Below, in pieces: positions 36,331 through 45,893 of a stretch of DNA of 64,000 bases. Origin of the DNA: Rahnella sp. AA. GTDB taxonomy: Bacteria > Pseudomonadota > Gammaproteobacteria > Enterobacterales > Enterobacteriaceae. The notes below the pieces were generated by a model, which was not told the DNA's origin, searched no databases, and saw only the letters and a list, made by a program, of their open reading frames with translations. A program made the translations under genes and the position numbers. Numbering within the stretch: the first letter of the stretch is position 1; the number at the start of each line of letters is the position of its first letter. The DNA lies in contig NZ_PITQ01000006.1 of assembly GCF_002834385.1 (NCBI RefSeq), forward strand, positions 286,708-350,707. The letters run 5' to 3'.

Positions 36331-37353
36331 ATGCCTGCCGTACAGTTCATCAATGTTTCCCGTTTATTCGGGGATGTGAAAGCCGTCGATAATGTGTCGA
36401 TTGATATTCAGGACGGCGAGTTTTTTTCTATGCTCGGGCCGTCGGGCTCGGGGAAAACAACCTGCCTGCGTCTGATCGCAGGTTTTGAAACGCTGACATC
36501 AGGGTCCATCCGCATTCACGGGCAGGAAGCGTCGCAGCTTGCGCCATATGAGCGCGACGTGAACACCGTTTTTCAGGATTACGCGCTGTTTCCGCACATG
36601 ACGGTGCTTGATAACGTCGCTTATGGCCTGATGGTCAAAGGCGTGGGGAAAAAGGAGCGAACGCACAAGGCGATGGAAGCGCTGGAACGCGTGGCGCTGG
36701 GCTTTACCGCCGCCCGTAAACCGGCATTTTTGTCCGGCGGCCAGCGTCAGCGTGTGGCGCTGGCACGGGCGCTGGTGAATCAGCCGGGCGTGTTGTTGCT
36801 CGATGAACCGCTCGGCGCGCTTGATCTCAAACTGCGGGAGCAGATGCAGGGCGAGCTGAAAAAGCTGCAACGTGAACTGGGCATCACCTTTATTTTTGTT
36901 ACCCACGATCAGAGCGAAGCGCTGTCGATGTCGGATCGCGTCGCGGTGTTCAACAATGGCCGCATCGAGCAGGTCGATACGCCGCGCGAGCTGTATCTCA
37001 ACCCGCGTACCGCGTTTGTCGCGCAGTTTGTCGGCACCGCGAACGTGCTCACTTCCGATCTCTCCCTCAAACTCACCGGCCTTTCAGGCAGCCGTTCCAT
37101 CCGCCCGGAACATATCCGCCTGACGCCGCAACCGGTGGCCGGAACGGACACGGTGCAGGTCAGCGCCATTCTCAAAGATATTCATTTCCAGGGCGCCGCA
37201 ACGCGCTACGAGCTGGCGCTCGAAGGCGGTGAAAAGCTGTTTGTCAGTGAGGCAAATAACCTTGCGGTCAGCGCGAAAAACACCTTCCATCAGGGACAGC
37301 CGGTGGTGGCCTGTTGGGACAAAGATGCCATGGTGGCGCTGCTTGAGGGTTAA
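36331..37353 (+). CDS. ydcT: Putrescine-type ABC transporter ATP-binding protein
   Basis: A 340-residue PotA-like ATPase: Walker A GPSGSGKTT (from residue 36), Q-loop VFQDYALFPHM, signature LSGGQRQRV, Walker B LLLDEPLGALD, H-loop VTHDQSEAL, followed by a C-terminal TOBE-type regulatory domain. It starts the second half of the operon after the ERIC element. AGGAG lies upstream of the ATG. It works with the two permeases that follow. Confidence 0.92.
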   Translation: MPAVQFINVSRLFGDVKAVDNVSIDIQDGEFFSMLGPSGSGKTTCLRLIAGFETLTSGSIRIHGQEASQLAPYERDVNTVFQDYALFPHMTVLDNVAYGLMVKGVGKKERTHKAMEALERVALGFTAARKPAFLSGGQRQRVALARALVNQPGVLLLDEPLGALDLKLREQMQGELKKLQRELGITFIFVTHDQSEALSMSDRVAVFNNGRIEQVDTPRELYLNPRTAFVAQFVGTANVLTSDLSLKLTGLSGSRSIRPEHIRLTPQPVAGTDTVQVSAILKDIHFQGAATRYELALEGGEKLFVSEANNLAVSAKNTFHQGQPVVACWDKDAMVALLEG

Positions 37354-37356
37354 ACG

Positions 37357-38301
37357 ATGGATATCAGTATGACTCCTTATGAGAAGCGATCGCGGCGTTG
37401 CCGGGCGCTGGTGACATTCCTGCATCGTCGCCCCGGATTTTATCTGGCGCTGCTGCTGGTGCCGCCGCTGCTGTGGTTCGGCGCGGTGTATTTAGGCTCG
37501 CTGTTTGCGTTGTTGTGGCAGGGTTTTTATACCTTCGATGACTTCACCATGACGGTGTCCAATACGCTGACGCTGGTCAACCTGCAGGCGTTGTTTGATC
37601 CGGTGAATGCCGACATCATTATCCGCACCGTGACGATGGCGCTGCTGGTGTCATTTTTCAGCGCGGTGCTGGCGTTTCCGATTGCGTATTACATGGCGCG
37701 CTACATCACCGGCAAGAAAAAGGCGTTCTTTTATATCGCCATCATGATGCCGATGTGGGCGAGCTATATCGTCAAAGCCTATGCGTGGACGCTGCTGCTT
37801 TCCAAAGGCGGCGTGCTGCAATGGTTCCTGGAGCATCTCGGGCTGGAACCCCTGCTGACGGCGGTGCTGAGCCTGCCGGGGATTGGCGGTAACACGTTAT
37901 CGACGTCCGGGATTGGCCGCTTCTGGGTCTTCGTCTACATCTGGTTGCCGTTTATGATTTTGCCGATTCAGGCCGCGCTGGAACGCCTGCCGCTGTCGCT
38001 GATCCAGGCATCGGAAGATTTAGGCGCTAAGCCGTGGCAGACGCTGCGCTACGTGATTTTTCCGCTGGCGGTGCCGGGCATTGCCGCCGGGTCGATTTTC
38101 ACTTTCTCGCTGACGCTGGGCGATTACATCATCCCGCAACTGGTGGGGCCGCCGGGGTATTACATCGGCAACATGGTGTATTCACAACAAGGTTCGATCG
38201 GCAATATGCCGATGGCTGCGGCGTTTACGCTGGTGCCTATCGTGCTGATCGCGCTTTATCTGTCGATGGTTAAACGATTGGGGGCTTTCGATGCACTCTA
38301 A
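37357..38301 (+). CDS. ydcU: Putrescine-type ABC transporter permease (PotB-like)
   Basis: A 314-residue permease with six hydrophobic segments. The first is preceded by a basic N terminus ([18 protein letters not shown]). The EAA loop reads [17 protein letters not shown] ([20 protein letters not shown] in outline). It starts three bases after ydcT and overlaps ydcV by 11 bases. Order and content match E. coli ydcU. Confidence 0.9.
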   Translation: MDISMTPYEKRSRRCRALVTFLHRRPGFYLALLLVPPLLWFGAVYLGSLFALLWQGFYTFDDFTMTVSNTLTLVNLQALFDPVNADIIIRTVTMALLVSFFSAVLAFPIAYYMARYITGKKKAFFYIAIMMPMWASYIVKAYAWTLLLSKGGVLQWFLEHLGLEPLLTAVLSLPGIGGNTLSTSGIGRFWVFVYIWLPFMILPIQAALERLPLSLIQASEDLGAKPWQTLRYVIFPLAVPGIAAGSIFTFSLTLGDYIIPQLVGPPGYYIGNMVYSQQGSIGNMPMAAAFTLVPIVLIALYLSMVKRLGAFDAL

Positions 38302-39097
38302 ACGCGCACCCTGGTTACTGAAACTTTCCGCGTGGGGCGGGCTGGTTTTCCTGCATTTCCCGCTGCTGATTATTGCCGTCTACGCCTTTAACACCGAAGA
38401 CGCAGCGTTCAGTTTTCCACCGAAAGGCTTCACGCTGCACTGGTTCGCCGTGGCAGCCGGGCGTCACGACATTCTCGACGCCGTCTGGCTCTCGGTACAA
38501 ATCGCCTGCTACGCCACGATTATCGCGATGGTGCTGGGCACGCTGGCGGCTGCGGCGCTGTATCGCCGGAATTTCTACGGCAAAAACAGCATCACATTAT
38601 TGTTCATGTTGCCGATCGCGCTGCCGGGGATCATCACCGGGCTGGCGCTGCTCAACGCCTTTCACGCCGCGCAGATCGAACCGGGCATGCTGACGATTGT
38701 TATCGGCCACGCCACGTTTTGCATGGTGATTGTTTATAACAACGTGATTGCGCGCTTCCGGCGGATTACGCACAGCCTGATTGAGGCGTCGATGGATCTC
38801 GGGGCGGACGGCTGGCAGACCTTCCGCTACATCATTTTGCCCAACCTCAGCACGGCGCTGCTGGCGGGCGGAATGCTGGCGTTCGCGCTGTCTTTCGATG
38901 AAATCATAGTGACGACATTCACCGCCGGGCACGAACGGACATTGCCGATCTGGCTGCTCAATCAGCTGGGCAGGCCGCGTGAAGTGCCGGTGACGAACGT
39001 CGTCGTGCTGAGCCTGATGGTACTGACCATGTTCCCGATTTTAGGGGCGTGGTATCTGACAAGAAACGGGTCTGATGTGGCCGGTGACGGCAAATAA
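38291..39097 (+). CDS. ydcV: Putrescine-type ABC transporter permease (PotC-like)
   Basis: A 268-residue second permease with the PotC pattern: [33 protein letters not shown] (outline), [15 protein letters not shown], and the EAA loop [15 protein letters not shown]. It overlaps the end of ydcU by 11 bases in another frame, and nine bases separate it from patD. It forms the membrane channel with YdcU. Confidence 0.9.
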   Translation: MHSKRAPWLLKLSAWGGLVFLHFPLLIIAVYAFNTEDAAFSFPPKGFTLHWFAVAAGRHDILDAVWLSVQIACYATIIAMVLGTLAAAALYRRNFYGKNSITLLFMLPIALPGIITGLALLNAFHAAQIEPGMLTIVIGHATFCMVIVYNNVIARFRRITHSLIEASMDLGADGWQTFRYIILPNLSTALLAGGMLAFALSFDEIIVTTFTAGHERTLPIWLLNQLGRPREVPVTNVVVLSLMVLTMFPILGAWYLTRNGSDVAGDGK

Positions 39098-39109
39098 TAA
39101 GGAAAAATG

Positions 39110-40528
39110 ATGCAAACGAACATGCTGATTAATGGTGAGCTGGTTGCCGGAGAAGGGGCGTCATTGCCGGTTTTCAACCCGCATAACGGACAGGAAATTG
39201 TGCGTCTGGCGCAGGCCAGCGAGCAGCAGACCAGACAGGCCGTCGATCTGGCGCATCGCGCATTCACGCAGTGGGGACAAACCACGCCGAAAACCCGCGC
39301 CGAACTGCTGCTAGCGCTGGCCGACCGCATCGAAGCCAACGCCGAAGCGCTGGCGAAACTCGAGTCCCTGAACTGCGGGAAACCGTATCATCTGGCGCTG
39401 GGCGATGAGATCCCGGCGGTGGCCGATGTGTTTCGCTATTTCGCCGGTGCCAGCCGTTGCCTGAACGGCTTAGCCAGCGGGGAATATCTGGCCGGACATA
39501 CGTCGATGATCCGCCGCGATCCGCTGGGCGTGGTGGCGTCTATCGCGCCGTGGAACTATCCGCTGATGATGGCGGCGTGGAAAATCGCGCCCGCACTGGC
39601 GGCGGGCAACTGCGTGGTGATCAAACCTTCCGAAATCACGCCACTGACGGCGCTGAAGCTGGGCGAACTGGCACAGGATCTCTTCCCGGCTGGCGTGCTG
39701 AACGTGCTGTTTGGCGACGGTCAGACGGTGGGTAACGCGCTGACGCATCACGATAAAGTCCGCATGATTTCCCTGACCGGTTCGGTCGCAACGGGCGAAA
39801 AAATTGTTGCGCAGGCCACCAGTGGCATCAAACGTACCCACATGGAACTCGGCGGCAAAGCGCCGGTGATTGTATTTGATGACGCGGATATCGACCAGGT
39901 GGTGGAAGGCGTGCGCACGTTTGGCTTCTACAACGCCGGGCAAGACTGTACCGCCGCCTGCCGCATTTACGCGCAAAAAGGCGTTTATGCGCGGCTGGTC
40001 GCAGCACTGGGCGATGCGGTTTCCACCCTGAAATTAGGCACCGATGAAAACAGTGAAATGGGCCCGCTGGTTTCTGCGGCGCATCTCGAACGTGTAGAAG
40101 GTTTTGTGCAGCGCGCAAAACAGGTGCCGAATATTGAGGTCGTGACCGGCGGCGAGCGCGTCTCCGGCGAAGGGTATTACTTCCAGCCCACGGTGCTGGC
40201 AGGCGCACGGCAGGAAGATGAAATCGTTCAGAGCGAAGTGTTCGGCCCCGTCGTCAGCGTGACGGAGTTCGATACCGAAGAGCAGGTTCTCGACTGGGCC
40301 AACGAGTCAAACTACGGGCTGGCTTCGTCAGTCTGGACGCAAAACATCGGCCGCGCGCACCGCCTCAGCGCCCGCCTGCAATACGGCTGCACCTGGGTGA
40401 ATACGCACTTCATGCTGGTCAGCGAAATGCCACACGGCGGCCAGAAACAATCCGGTTATGGCAAAGACATGTCGGTGTACGGGCTGGAGGATTACACGGC
40501 GATCAGGCATGTGATGATAAAACACTAA
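39110..40528 (+). CDS. patD: Gamma-aminobutyraldehyde dehydrogenase
   Basis: A 472-residue aldehyde dehydrogenase closely matching E. coli PatD (YdcW), which oxidises 4-aminobutanal from putrescine breakdown to GABA. Catalytic cysteine in [15 protein letters not shown], glutamate in [17 protein letters not shown], and the C terminus [16 protein letters not shown]. Two consecutive ATGs (39107 and 39110) are possible. The second is better spaced from AAGGA. It is the last gene of the ydc operon, and a terminator follows. Confidence 0.94.
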   Translation: MQTNMLINGELVAGEGASLPVFNPHNGQEIVRLAQASEQQTRQAVDLAHRAFTQWGQTTPKTRAELLLALADRIEANAEALAKLESLNCGKPYHLALGDEIPAVADVFRYFAGASRCLNGLASGEYLAGHTSMIRRDPLGVVASIAPWNYPLMMAAWKIAPALAAGNCVVIKPSEITPLTALKLGELAQDLFPAGVLNVLFGDGQTVGNALTHHDKVRMISLTGSVATGEKIVAQATSGIKRTHMELGGKAPVIVFDDADIDQVVEGVRTFGFYNAGQDCTAACRIYAQKGVYARLVAALGDAVSTLKLGTDENSEMGPLVSAAHLERVEGFVQRAKQVPNIEVVTGGERVSGEGYYFQPTVLAGARQEDEIVQSEVFGPVVSVTEFDTEEQVLDWANESNYGLASSVWTQNIGRAHRLSARLQYGCTWVNTHFMLVSEMPHGGQKQSGYGKDMSVYGLEDYTAIRHVMIKH

Positions 40529-40553
40529 GAAGGCGTTGATTGTTCAAATGCAG

Positions 40554-40577
40554 AAGGCCGCCATCGGGCGGCCTTTT
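40554..40577 (+). terminator. Terminator of the ydc-pat operon
   Basis: Nine-base arms AAGGCCGCC and GGCGGCCTT with a four-base ATCG loop, then TTAG. It is placed 25 bases after the patD stop. Confidence 0.85.
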
Positions 40578-40596
40578 AGCGTTTCTGAAGCGGAGT

Positions 40597-40788
40597 CTAC
40601 GATGAACTGCTCAGGAATATGATGGCGATAATGAACGAGACGACCGTCAGGGCAGCGAGTAAGCAGTTGCCGGGGGTCAGCAACTTGCTGTTGGTTTTGC
40701 TTCGGTGGTTTCGGAACAGTATCCAGATCATCACAATCGCGATGAGTATGAATATTATCCCGCCGGTCAGACTGGCAACTGAAGTCAT
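40597..40788 (-). CDS. Small inner-membrane protein, unknown function
   Basis: A 63-residue protein with two hydrophobic segments (GGIIFILIAIVMIWILF and CLLAALTVVSFIIAIIFL) joined by a basic loop (RNHRSKTNSK), which suggests a hairpin with the loop in the cytoplasm. GAGGG lies seven bases before the ATG. I do not recognise a family. It is convergent with patD. Confidence 0.6.
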   Translation of the reverse strand: MTSVASLTGGIIFILIAIVMIWILFRNHRSKTNSKLLTPGNCLLAALTVVSFIIAIIFLSSSS

Positions 40789-40863
40789 GTATGAGCCCTC
40801 ATCAGTTAAACCCTAATGATAGCTCATATTATTGAATCTATTCCCGAAGCTGCCGTGCGGTCG

Positions 40864-41226
40864 TTACGCTTCGCCGGACGTCGCGCTCTTTTTGCGGGCA
40901 ATGTCGATAAACAGAATGCTGGCCGCGAACGAAATTCCAGAACCAATGATTAAAGAAAGCAGATAAGAAGTGACGTAATTATATTCTTTATCTATTAATG
41001 TCTGCTGTTCTGAAATTAAATCAATGTTGTCCATGACATAACCCCGGGACAAAAAGAGCCCGGCCCATAGCGCGCCGCAGATAATGAAACAGGTATAACA
41101 GACGTACGAGAATTTTTTATCAATATAATCAAGGTAGAACTTGGGATCTGAATAGGCCATTTTGAGAAGACCCAAAAAACAGCCCAGATAAATACCAATC
41201 AACCACTTCATTACGTCCCAGTTCAT
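40864..41226 (-). CDS. Membrane protein of unknown function
   Basis: A 120-residue protein starting MNWDVMKWLIGIYLGCFLG, with three hydrophobic stretches: the N-terminal one, VCYTCFIICGALWAGLFL, and a C-terminal one (YLLSLIIGSGISFAASILFI). A polar tail RKKSATSGEA follows. I choose the ATG at 41226. A longer frame would add 30 residues without hydrophobic character. No family recognised. Its neighbour at 40597 is in the same direction 75 bases downstream and may be co-transcribed. Confidence 0.6.
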   Translation of the reverse strand: MNWDVMKWLIGIYLGCFLGLLKMAYSDPKFYLDYIDKKFSYVCYTCFIICGALWAGLFLSRGYVMDNIDLISEQQTLIDKEYNYVTSYLLSLIIGSGISFAASILFIDIARKKSATSGEA

Positions 41227-41527
41227 AGATGTCTCTGAATGTTGCCGCAGCGGCAGTAAACGATAGATAGAAGCCATCTCCGGATGCTTTGTTACACATC
41301 GCCCAATAGCCGTCAAAACCCTAACAATCTGATTTTACGCTGTTTTTGTCGTAAATAACGCGGCGTATTATCACACACACTTCGACATTCTGGCAAGATT
41401 GTTCACGCTGTTGGAAGAGTGAAACAGGTTAAAGGAAATCCTAAATTGCCGGGCGTAAACGGAAATAAAAAAGAACCGGAGATTTCTCTGCCGGCTCTTT
41501 TTTCGCAATAAACGTTTTAATGCTTAA
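41227..41527. other. Intergenic region before tehB 3' end
   Basis: About 300 bases holding the probable promoter of the small membrane gene and, at its right end, the tehB terminator. Nothing else recognisable. Confidence 0.4.
41468..41503 (-). terminator. tehB terminator
   Basis: AAAAGAACCGG and CCGGCTCTTTT arms (one mismatch) around an 11-base loop, giving a T-run on the minus strand just downstream of tehB. Confidence 0.75.
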
Positions 41528-42127
41528 TTAACGCTTTCTCGCCAGCAGCGTGGCAAAACGTAGTTTGTAGCGGTTGCCGTTTTCGTCACGTTTATGCAGT
41601 TCGCCGACGTCTTCGTTGTATTTAACGATTTCCCAGCCTTCGTAATAATTACGCAACTCTTCCGGTTTAAAGGTAAACGGGAAAGGCAACGGACACGGAT
41701 AATCCGGGCTGTCCATGGCAGCGACGATCAGGTTATAGCCGCCGGGCTTGGTCGCCGCGTGCATGTCTTCGATGATGTGCGGGATGCTGTCGCGTTGCAG
41801 GAACATCATCACCACGGTGGAGAAAATGAAATCATACTCGCCGCTGAAACGGTGTGAATTGAGATCCGCCTCGCTGATTGCGATGTTTTTCAGTGATTCC
41901 GCAGCGATGATTTCATTCACTTTCGCGACGCTCATCGCGTTGTGATCCCACCCGGTGACGTCGAAACCTTTCAGGTTAAGATAAAGCGAGTTACGCCCGC
42001 TGCCGCAGCCTAAATCCAGCGCTTTGCCCGGCTGAACATAGTTTGCGGCGTTGATGATTTCAGAGTGCGTGCGGGTCAGGCCGTATTTTTCGGTGTAATA
42101 ATCTTCGTGCGCAATGGGCTGAGTCAT
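41528..42127 (-). CDS. tehB: Tellurite resistance methyltransferase TehB
   Basis: A 199-residue SAM-dependent methyltransferase that follows E. coli TehB along its length: [21 protein letters not shown] start, SAM-binding [49 protein letters not shown] and C terminus [11 protein letters not shown]. TehB methylates tellurite and selenium compounds. The usual partner tehA, a membrane protein, is not next to it here. Confidence 0.94.
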   Translation of the reverse strand: MTQPIAHEDYYTEKYGLTRTHSEIINAANYVQPGKALDLGCGSGRNSLYLNLKGFDVTGWDHNAMSVAKVNEIIAAESLKNIAISEADLNSHRFSGEYDFIFSTVVMMFLQRDSIPHIIEDMHAATKPGGYNLIVAAMDSPDYPCPLPFPFTFKPEELRNYYEGWEIVKYNEDVGELHKRDENGNRYKLRFATLLARKR

Positions 42128-42204
42128 CCCTGGTTTCCTCTAATAGTGAATCGAATATCCGCTATTATCCCCCAAAATGATTCCGGCACCATTACCCATA
42201 GTGA

Positions 42205-42789
42205 TCATTCAGCGTTCAGCCAGATCTGCGCGCTGGTTTTCATTTTTTGTTCCAGTTCGCTGCCGCGTGTGGCAAAGATGCGGCTCAGCGGGAAGCCGCT
42301 CTGTGCCAGCAGATAAGCCAGTGCGGCATATTCACGCGGATACTTCGTCACGATGCTCTGGTCTATTTCCACCGGACCCAGCGGGAAAGTGAACGTTCCC
42401 ATATCGTAAACACTCTGTCGGTGGAACAGTTTCCAGACGCCGTCGCGCTTTTCGGCCAGATCGTAAAAACGGTTATGGCATTCACAGCCCAGATTCAGTT
42501 TAACGTTCTCGCCGATGATCATCGCGTTGGTTTCCAGAATCGCTTTGTTTCCGCTGGCATTAAACGTGACGGCTGGGGAGCCTATAAGGTGTTTAGTGCG
42601 CAAATCCGACGCGCCCATACGCATTGAGCCATCGACAAAATCGCTCGCCAGCCCTTCAAACCAGGTGATTTCAATCGTGCCGTCCGGGTGGAATAAATTC
42701 CGCAGCCCGTCCCAGTTACCCAGGTCGCGGTGCATCCAGCCATTCATCAGATCATTAAGTTGCTGACGGTCTTCAAGCTGATTTTGCAT
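42205..42789 (-). CDS. NTF2/SnoaL-like protein
   Basis: A 194-residue protein with an NTF2-like fold pattern (QQLNDLMNGWMHRDLGNWDGLRNLFHPDGTIEITWF in outline, then HRQSVYDMGTF). Such small cone-shaped proteins are hydratases, isomerases, dehydratases or binding proteins on small polyketide-like or aromatic compounds. I choose the ATG at 42789, with AGGAG nine bases upstream. A longer frame runs back into the promoter region. It is divergent from a LysR gene that probably regulates it. Confidence 0.75.
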   Translation of the reverse strand: MQNQLEDRQQLNDLMNGWMHRDLGNWDGLRNLFHPDGTIEITWFEGLASDFVDGSMRMGASDLRTKHLIGSPAVTFNASGNKAILETNAMIIGENVKLNLGCECHNRFYDLAEKRDGVWKLFHRQSVYDMGTFTFPLGPVEIDQSIVTKYPREYAALAYLLAQSGFPLSRIFATRGSELEQKMKTSAQIWLNAE

Positions 42790-42897
42790 TTCGGTGACTC
42801 CTGTAGGTTGACGGTGTTCAGTTTGGTCGTGGGAGGCGTTAAACTCAAATATATAGATCTGACTGAACAATCACTTTTAATGATTGATGGGGCGATT

Positions 42898-43779
42898 ATG
42901 GATTTGCGTCATCTGCGGTATTTTCTGGCCGTCGCCGAAGAACGGCATTTCGGGCGTGCGGCTGAGCGGCTTAACATCGTTCAGCCCGCGTTAAGTATGC
43001 AAATCAAAGCGCTGGAAGCCGAACTGGGCGGCGCATTATTTATCCGCACCAGCCGTCACGTTGAACTCACAGAAGCCGGAATTCTCCTGCAGGCCGAAGC
43101 GCAGCGCACGCTGGATCAGGTGGAGCATACCCGTCTGGCCGTTGAACGTTCCCTGCGCGGGGAAACCGGGCGTGTTAGGGTAGGTTTCGCGGGCAATGCC
43201 ATTTTCAGCGGTAAAATGACCCGCGATTTACGTCGTTTCCATAAAGCGTATCCCGACGCGGAGATTGTGATTCAGGAAGTCGCGCCGCAAAAGCAGGTGG
43301 AAGCGATCCTCGCCGGGCAACTGGATATTGGTTACACGCCGGATAACAGCACGACGTCCGTCGCTGCCATCCGGGTGCAAAAGGCCGGAAGCTGGGAAAT
43401 TATGGTGGCGCTGACGGACGATCATCCGCTGGCGGCGCACGCCTGCATCACCCTTGAGATGCTCGCGGAGCAGCCGCTGATTTTGTACGACGCCCACGAC
43501 ACTCATGAGCATGTTTATCTGATGTTTGCGCAGAGGTTGGGCGACCAATTCCGCGTTGCACACCGTTCCGCCAGCACCCTGAGCGTACTGGCGATTGCCG
43601 CCGCCGGGCTTGGGCTGGCGCTGATCCCCGCGCCGGTTCAGCAGGTGAACATTCCCGGTCTGCTCTACCGCCGTCTGGATGCGCCTGAGATGATGGCGAA
43701 TCTGGTGATCATCAGCCGCGTAACAGAACCCAGTAACGCAGTCACTGCATATCTTGATATGGCGATCCCGGCGGCTTGA
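42898..43779 (+). CDS. LysR-family regulator, CatR/BenM-like group
   Basis: A 293-residue regulator starting MDLRHLRYFLAVAEERHFGRAAERL (outline), typical of the BenM/CatR/CbnR group, many of which sense aromatic acids. The effector domain begins GRVRVGFAGNA. A longer in-frame start at 42730 would include the divergent promoter and is rejected. It is divergent from the NTF2-like gene, 108 bases apart, with GTTCAGT and ACTGAAC arms in the gap. Confidence 0.87.
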   Translation: MDLRHLRYFLAVAEERHFGRAAERLNIVQPALSMQIKALEAELGGALFIRTSRHVELTEAGILLQAEAQRTLDQVEHTRLAVERSLRGETGRVRVGFAGNAIFSGKMTRDLRRFHKAYPDAEIVIQEVAPQKQVEAILAGQLDIGYTPDNSTTSVAAIRVQKAGSWEIMVALTDDHPLAAHACITLEMLAEQPLILYDAHDTHEHVYLMFAQRLGDQFRVAHRSASTLSVLAIAAAGLGLALIPAPVQQVNIPGLLYRRLDAPEMMANLVIISRVTEPSNAVTAYLDMAIPAA

Positions 43780-43789
43780 TAAGGTGTCG

Positions 43790-44314
43790 CTAATGTGCGC
43801 GCGGGTTGGTTTGCCGGAAAATATAACTGCCGATACTGTGAACCGGATCGCCCTGAAAACCGACTTTCTGCATACCGATTTTTTCCAGAACGCGCTGTGA
43901 CGCCAGATGATTTTCACGCACGGTGGCGGAAATCTGCGGGATCCCAAAATGCTCAAAGCCGGAATTCAGCGCCGCACTGGCAAATTCGGTCGCCAGCCCT
44001 TTTCCCCACGCAGACGTGGCGAACCGGTAGCCGAGAAACACCCGGTGATTTTCGTAGCCTTCACGAATGCTTAGCCCGCCGAACCCGATAATGTTGTCCG
44101 GCTGCGTATTCAGCGCGACAGCCCAGTGTCCGAACCCATAATCGGGCCATTCGCGCAGCCAGCCGTTCAGTTTTTCACGGGCAAATTCAAGGTCAGGATA
44201 GGGGCCGCGCGGGTTGAACTGATTAGTCTGCGGGTCGCCATAGATCGCGAAAAGGGAATGGACATCATTGGCCTCAACCGGCCGGAGCAATAACCGCGAT
44301 GTTTCGATGAGCAT
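43790..44314 (-). CDS. GNAT-family N-acetyltransferase, RimJ/RimL type
   Basis: A 174-residue acetyltransferase starting MLIETSRLLLRPVEANDVHS. The acetyl-CoA-binding region is YRFATSAWGKGLATEFASAAL, and the C-terminal part is ATVRENHLASQRVLEKIGMQKVG. This subgroup acetylates protein N termini, aminoglycosides or small amines. The target is not identifiable here. It is convergent with the LysR gene, 10 bases apart. Confidence 0.88.
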   Translation of the reverse strand: MLIETSRLLLRPVEANDVHSLFAIYGDPQTNQFNPRGPYPDLEFAREKLNGWLREWPDYGFGHWAVALNTQPDNIIGFGGLSIREGYENHRVFLGYRFATSAWGKGLATEFASAALNSGFEHFGIPQISATVRENHLASQRVLEKIGMQKVGFQGDPVHSIGSYIFRQTNPRAH

Positions 44315-44426
44315 AGTGAACGTTTTCCTCCCGTTAGCTGAAATAAATCTTAGCCTGAGCGGAGAACTCTGCCACTGTTTGTAAGGAATAAACGGTCTTT
44401 AAAATAAAAGAGAATGTGTTCATGCC

Positions 44427-44524
44427 ATCGACATGATGCAGTGATATATTTATAAAATCGTAATTTATCGACATATCAGCAAAAAGTATTTATCGTATCG
44501 ACATATCCTGAAAACGTGTCGATA
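44427..44524. promoter_or_regulatory. Repeated TATCGACA sites upstream of fic
   Basis: The 12-base word TATCGACATATC occurs at 44466-44477 and again at 44496-44507. An inverted copy of its first half (TGTCGATA) is at 44517-44524, and a partial copy ATCGACAT is at 44427-44434. All are within about 120 bases of the fic start. The layout suggests an autoregulatory operator, possibly bound by the winged-helix C terminus of the Fic protein itself. Confidence 0.6.
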
Positions 44525-44544
44525 AAAACGAGATAAATGAACTT

Positions 44545-45645
44545 ATGTCATGGGATCCTGCAAAGCCTTTCAACCAACTTCCTCTTCTGCCGCCTGAAAA
44601 TATCCAGGTGGAAACTGTGCCTGTATTAAAGGCATGTATCAGAGCGCGTGCGGCTCTGGCTGAATTGAAGCAGGCGGGTAATTTATTACCCAATCAGGGA
44701 ATATTGATAAATCTGCTCCCTTTGCTTGAAGCGAAAGATTCTTCAGAAATCGAAAATATCGTCACGACGACCGATCGTTTATTTCAGTTTTCTCAGGAAG
44801 ATAGTCAGGCAGACCCTGCGACGAAAGAAGCGTTACGTTATCGGAAAGCCCTGCACGATGCTTTCAAGTCTCTGAAAAAAAAGCCATTGTGTATATCAAC
44901 CGCGATTGGGATTTGTAGCACATTAAAAAATAGCGAAATGGATATCCGCAAGGTTACGGGCACTGCCCTGACAAGTCATGACCGACGCGTAGTTTACACG
45001 CCTCCGGCTGGTGAAAATGTCATACGTGATTTGCTGAGTAATTGGGAAAAATTTATTCATACAGAAGACGAATTGGATCCTCTGGTGAAAATGGCAATTA
45101 CACATTACCAGTTTGAAGCTATCCACCCGTTCTCAGATGGTAATGGCCGTACAGGGCGCATTCTAAATATCTTGTTCCTGCTGGAGAAAGATTTGCTGAC
45201 TTTACCGATTTTGTACCTGAGTCAGTACATTGTCGCAAATAAAAATGATTACTATCAGCTACTTCGTGGTGTGACTGCATCGGGTGAGTGGGAGGCGTGG
45301 ATATTATTCATGCTCGCAGCGGTTGAACAAACAGCTAAATGGACGACAGATAAAATCGCCGCTGTCCGCATTCTCATTGAGATGACCACCGGCTATATCC
45401 GTGAATCACTGCCAAAAATTTATAGCTATGAGTTGGTGAAAATTATCTTTGAGCAGCCCTATTGTCGGATTTCGAATCTGATTGAGTTGGGCATAGCCCG
45501 ACGCCAGACAGCCTCTGTTTATCTTAAACAGCTTTGCGATATCGGTGTTTTATACGAGGTTTCTGTCGGGCGGGAAAAACTGTATGTCCATCCGAAACTT
45601 ATCGAGTTGATGACAACAAACGATAATAGCGTCACGCCATATTAG
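44545..45645 (+). CDS. Fic-domain protein with winged-helix C terminus
   Basis: A 366-residue Fic protein. The catalytic motif HPFSDGNGRTGR starts at His194, so AMP transfer (or another NMP transfer) to a target hydroxyl is expected. An S-x3-E-N inhibitory motif is present at Ser66 to Asn71, before the Fic domain, which places it in class II (self-inhibited). After the Fic core, residues from about 290 form a winged-helix-like region (LIELGIARRQTASVYLKQLCDIGVLYE in outline), as in Fic proteins that repress their own gene. The target protein is unknown. Confidence 0.9.
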   Translation: MSWDPAKPFNQLPLLPPENIQVETVPVLKACIRARAALAELKQAGNLLPNQGILINLLPLLEAKDSSEIENIVTTTDRLFQFSQEDSQADPATKEALRYRKALHDAFKSLKKKPLCISTAIGICSTLKNSEMDIRKVTGTALTSHDRRVVYTPPAGENVIRDLLSNWEKFIHTEDELDPLVKMAITHYQFEAIHPFSDGNGRTGRILNILFLLEKDLLTLPILYLSQYIVANKNDYYQLLRGVTASGEWEAWILFMLAAVEQTAKWTTDKIAAVRILIEMTTGYIRESLPKIYSYELVKIIFEQPYCRISNLIELGIARRQTASVYLKQLCDIGVLYEVSVGREKLYVHPKLIELMTTNDNSVTPY

Positions 45646-45893
45646 TGCTGGCGAATTTCCATAGTCTGCACAATGGAACTCTACCAAACTGACCTTATTA
45701 TTATCTCCCAATAACAAGGTCATGGTAATACGCGGGTTACAGATGAAGGGGCGAAACATCCTTCCCTGCGGGAATGCTATTCCGAACCGGTCTGACAATG
45801 AGCAAAGGCAACCGGTTTACGGCGGAAGCGGATTCTAATCCTGAACAGAATGTAAGTTAATCCTGCGGGGAAATTATCAGAGATTTCTTTCAC

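Noticed and set aside
45550..45893. Possible minus-strand gene after fic
   Set aside because: The frame overlaps the fic 3' end and has no ribosome-binding site or recognisable family. The remaining 250 bases look like plain intergenic DNA.
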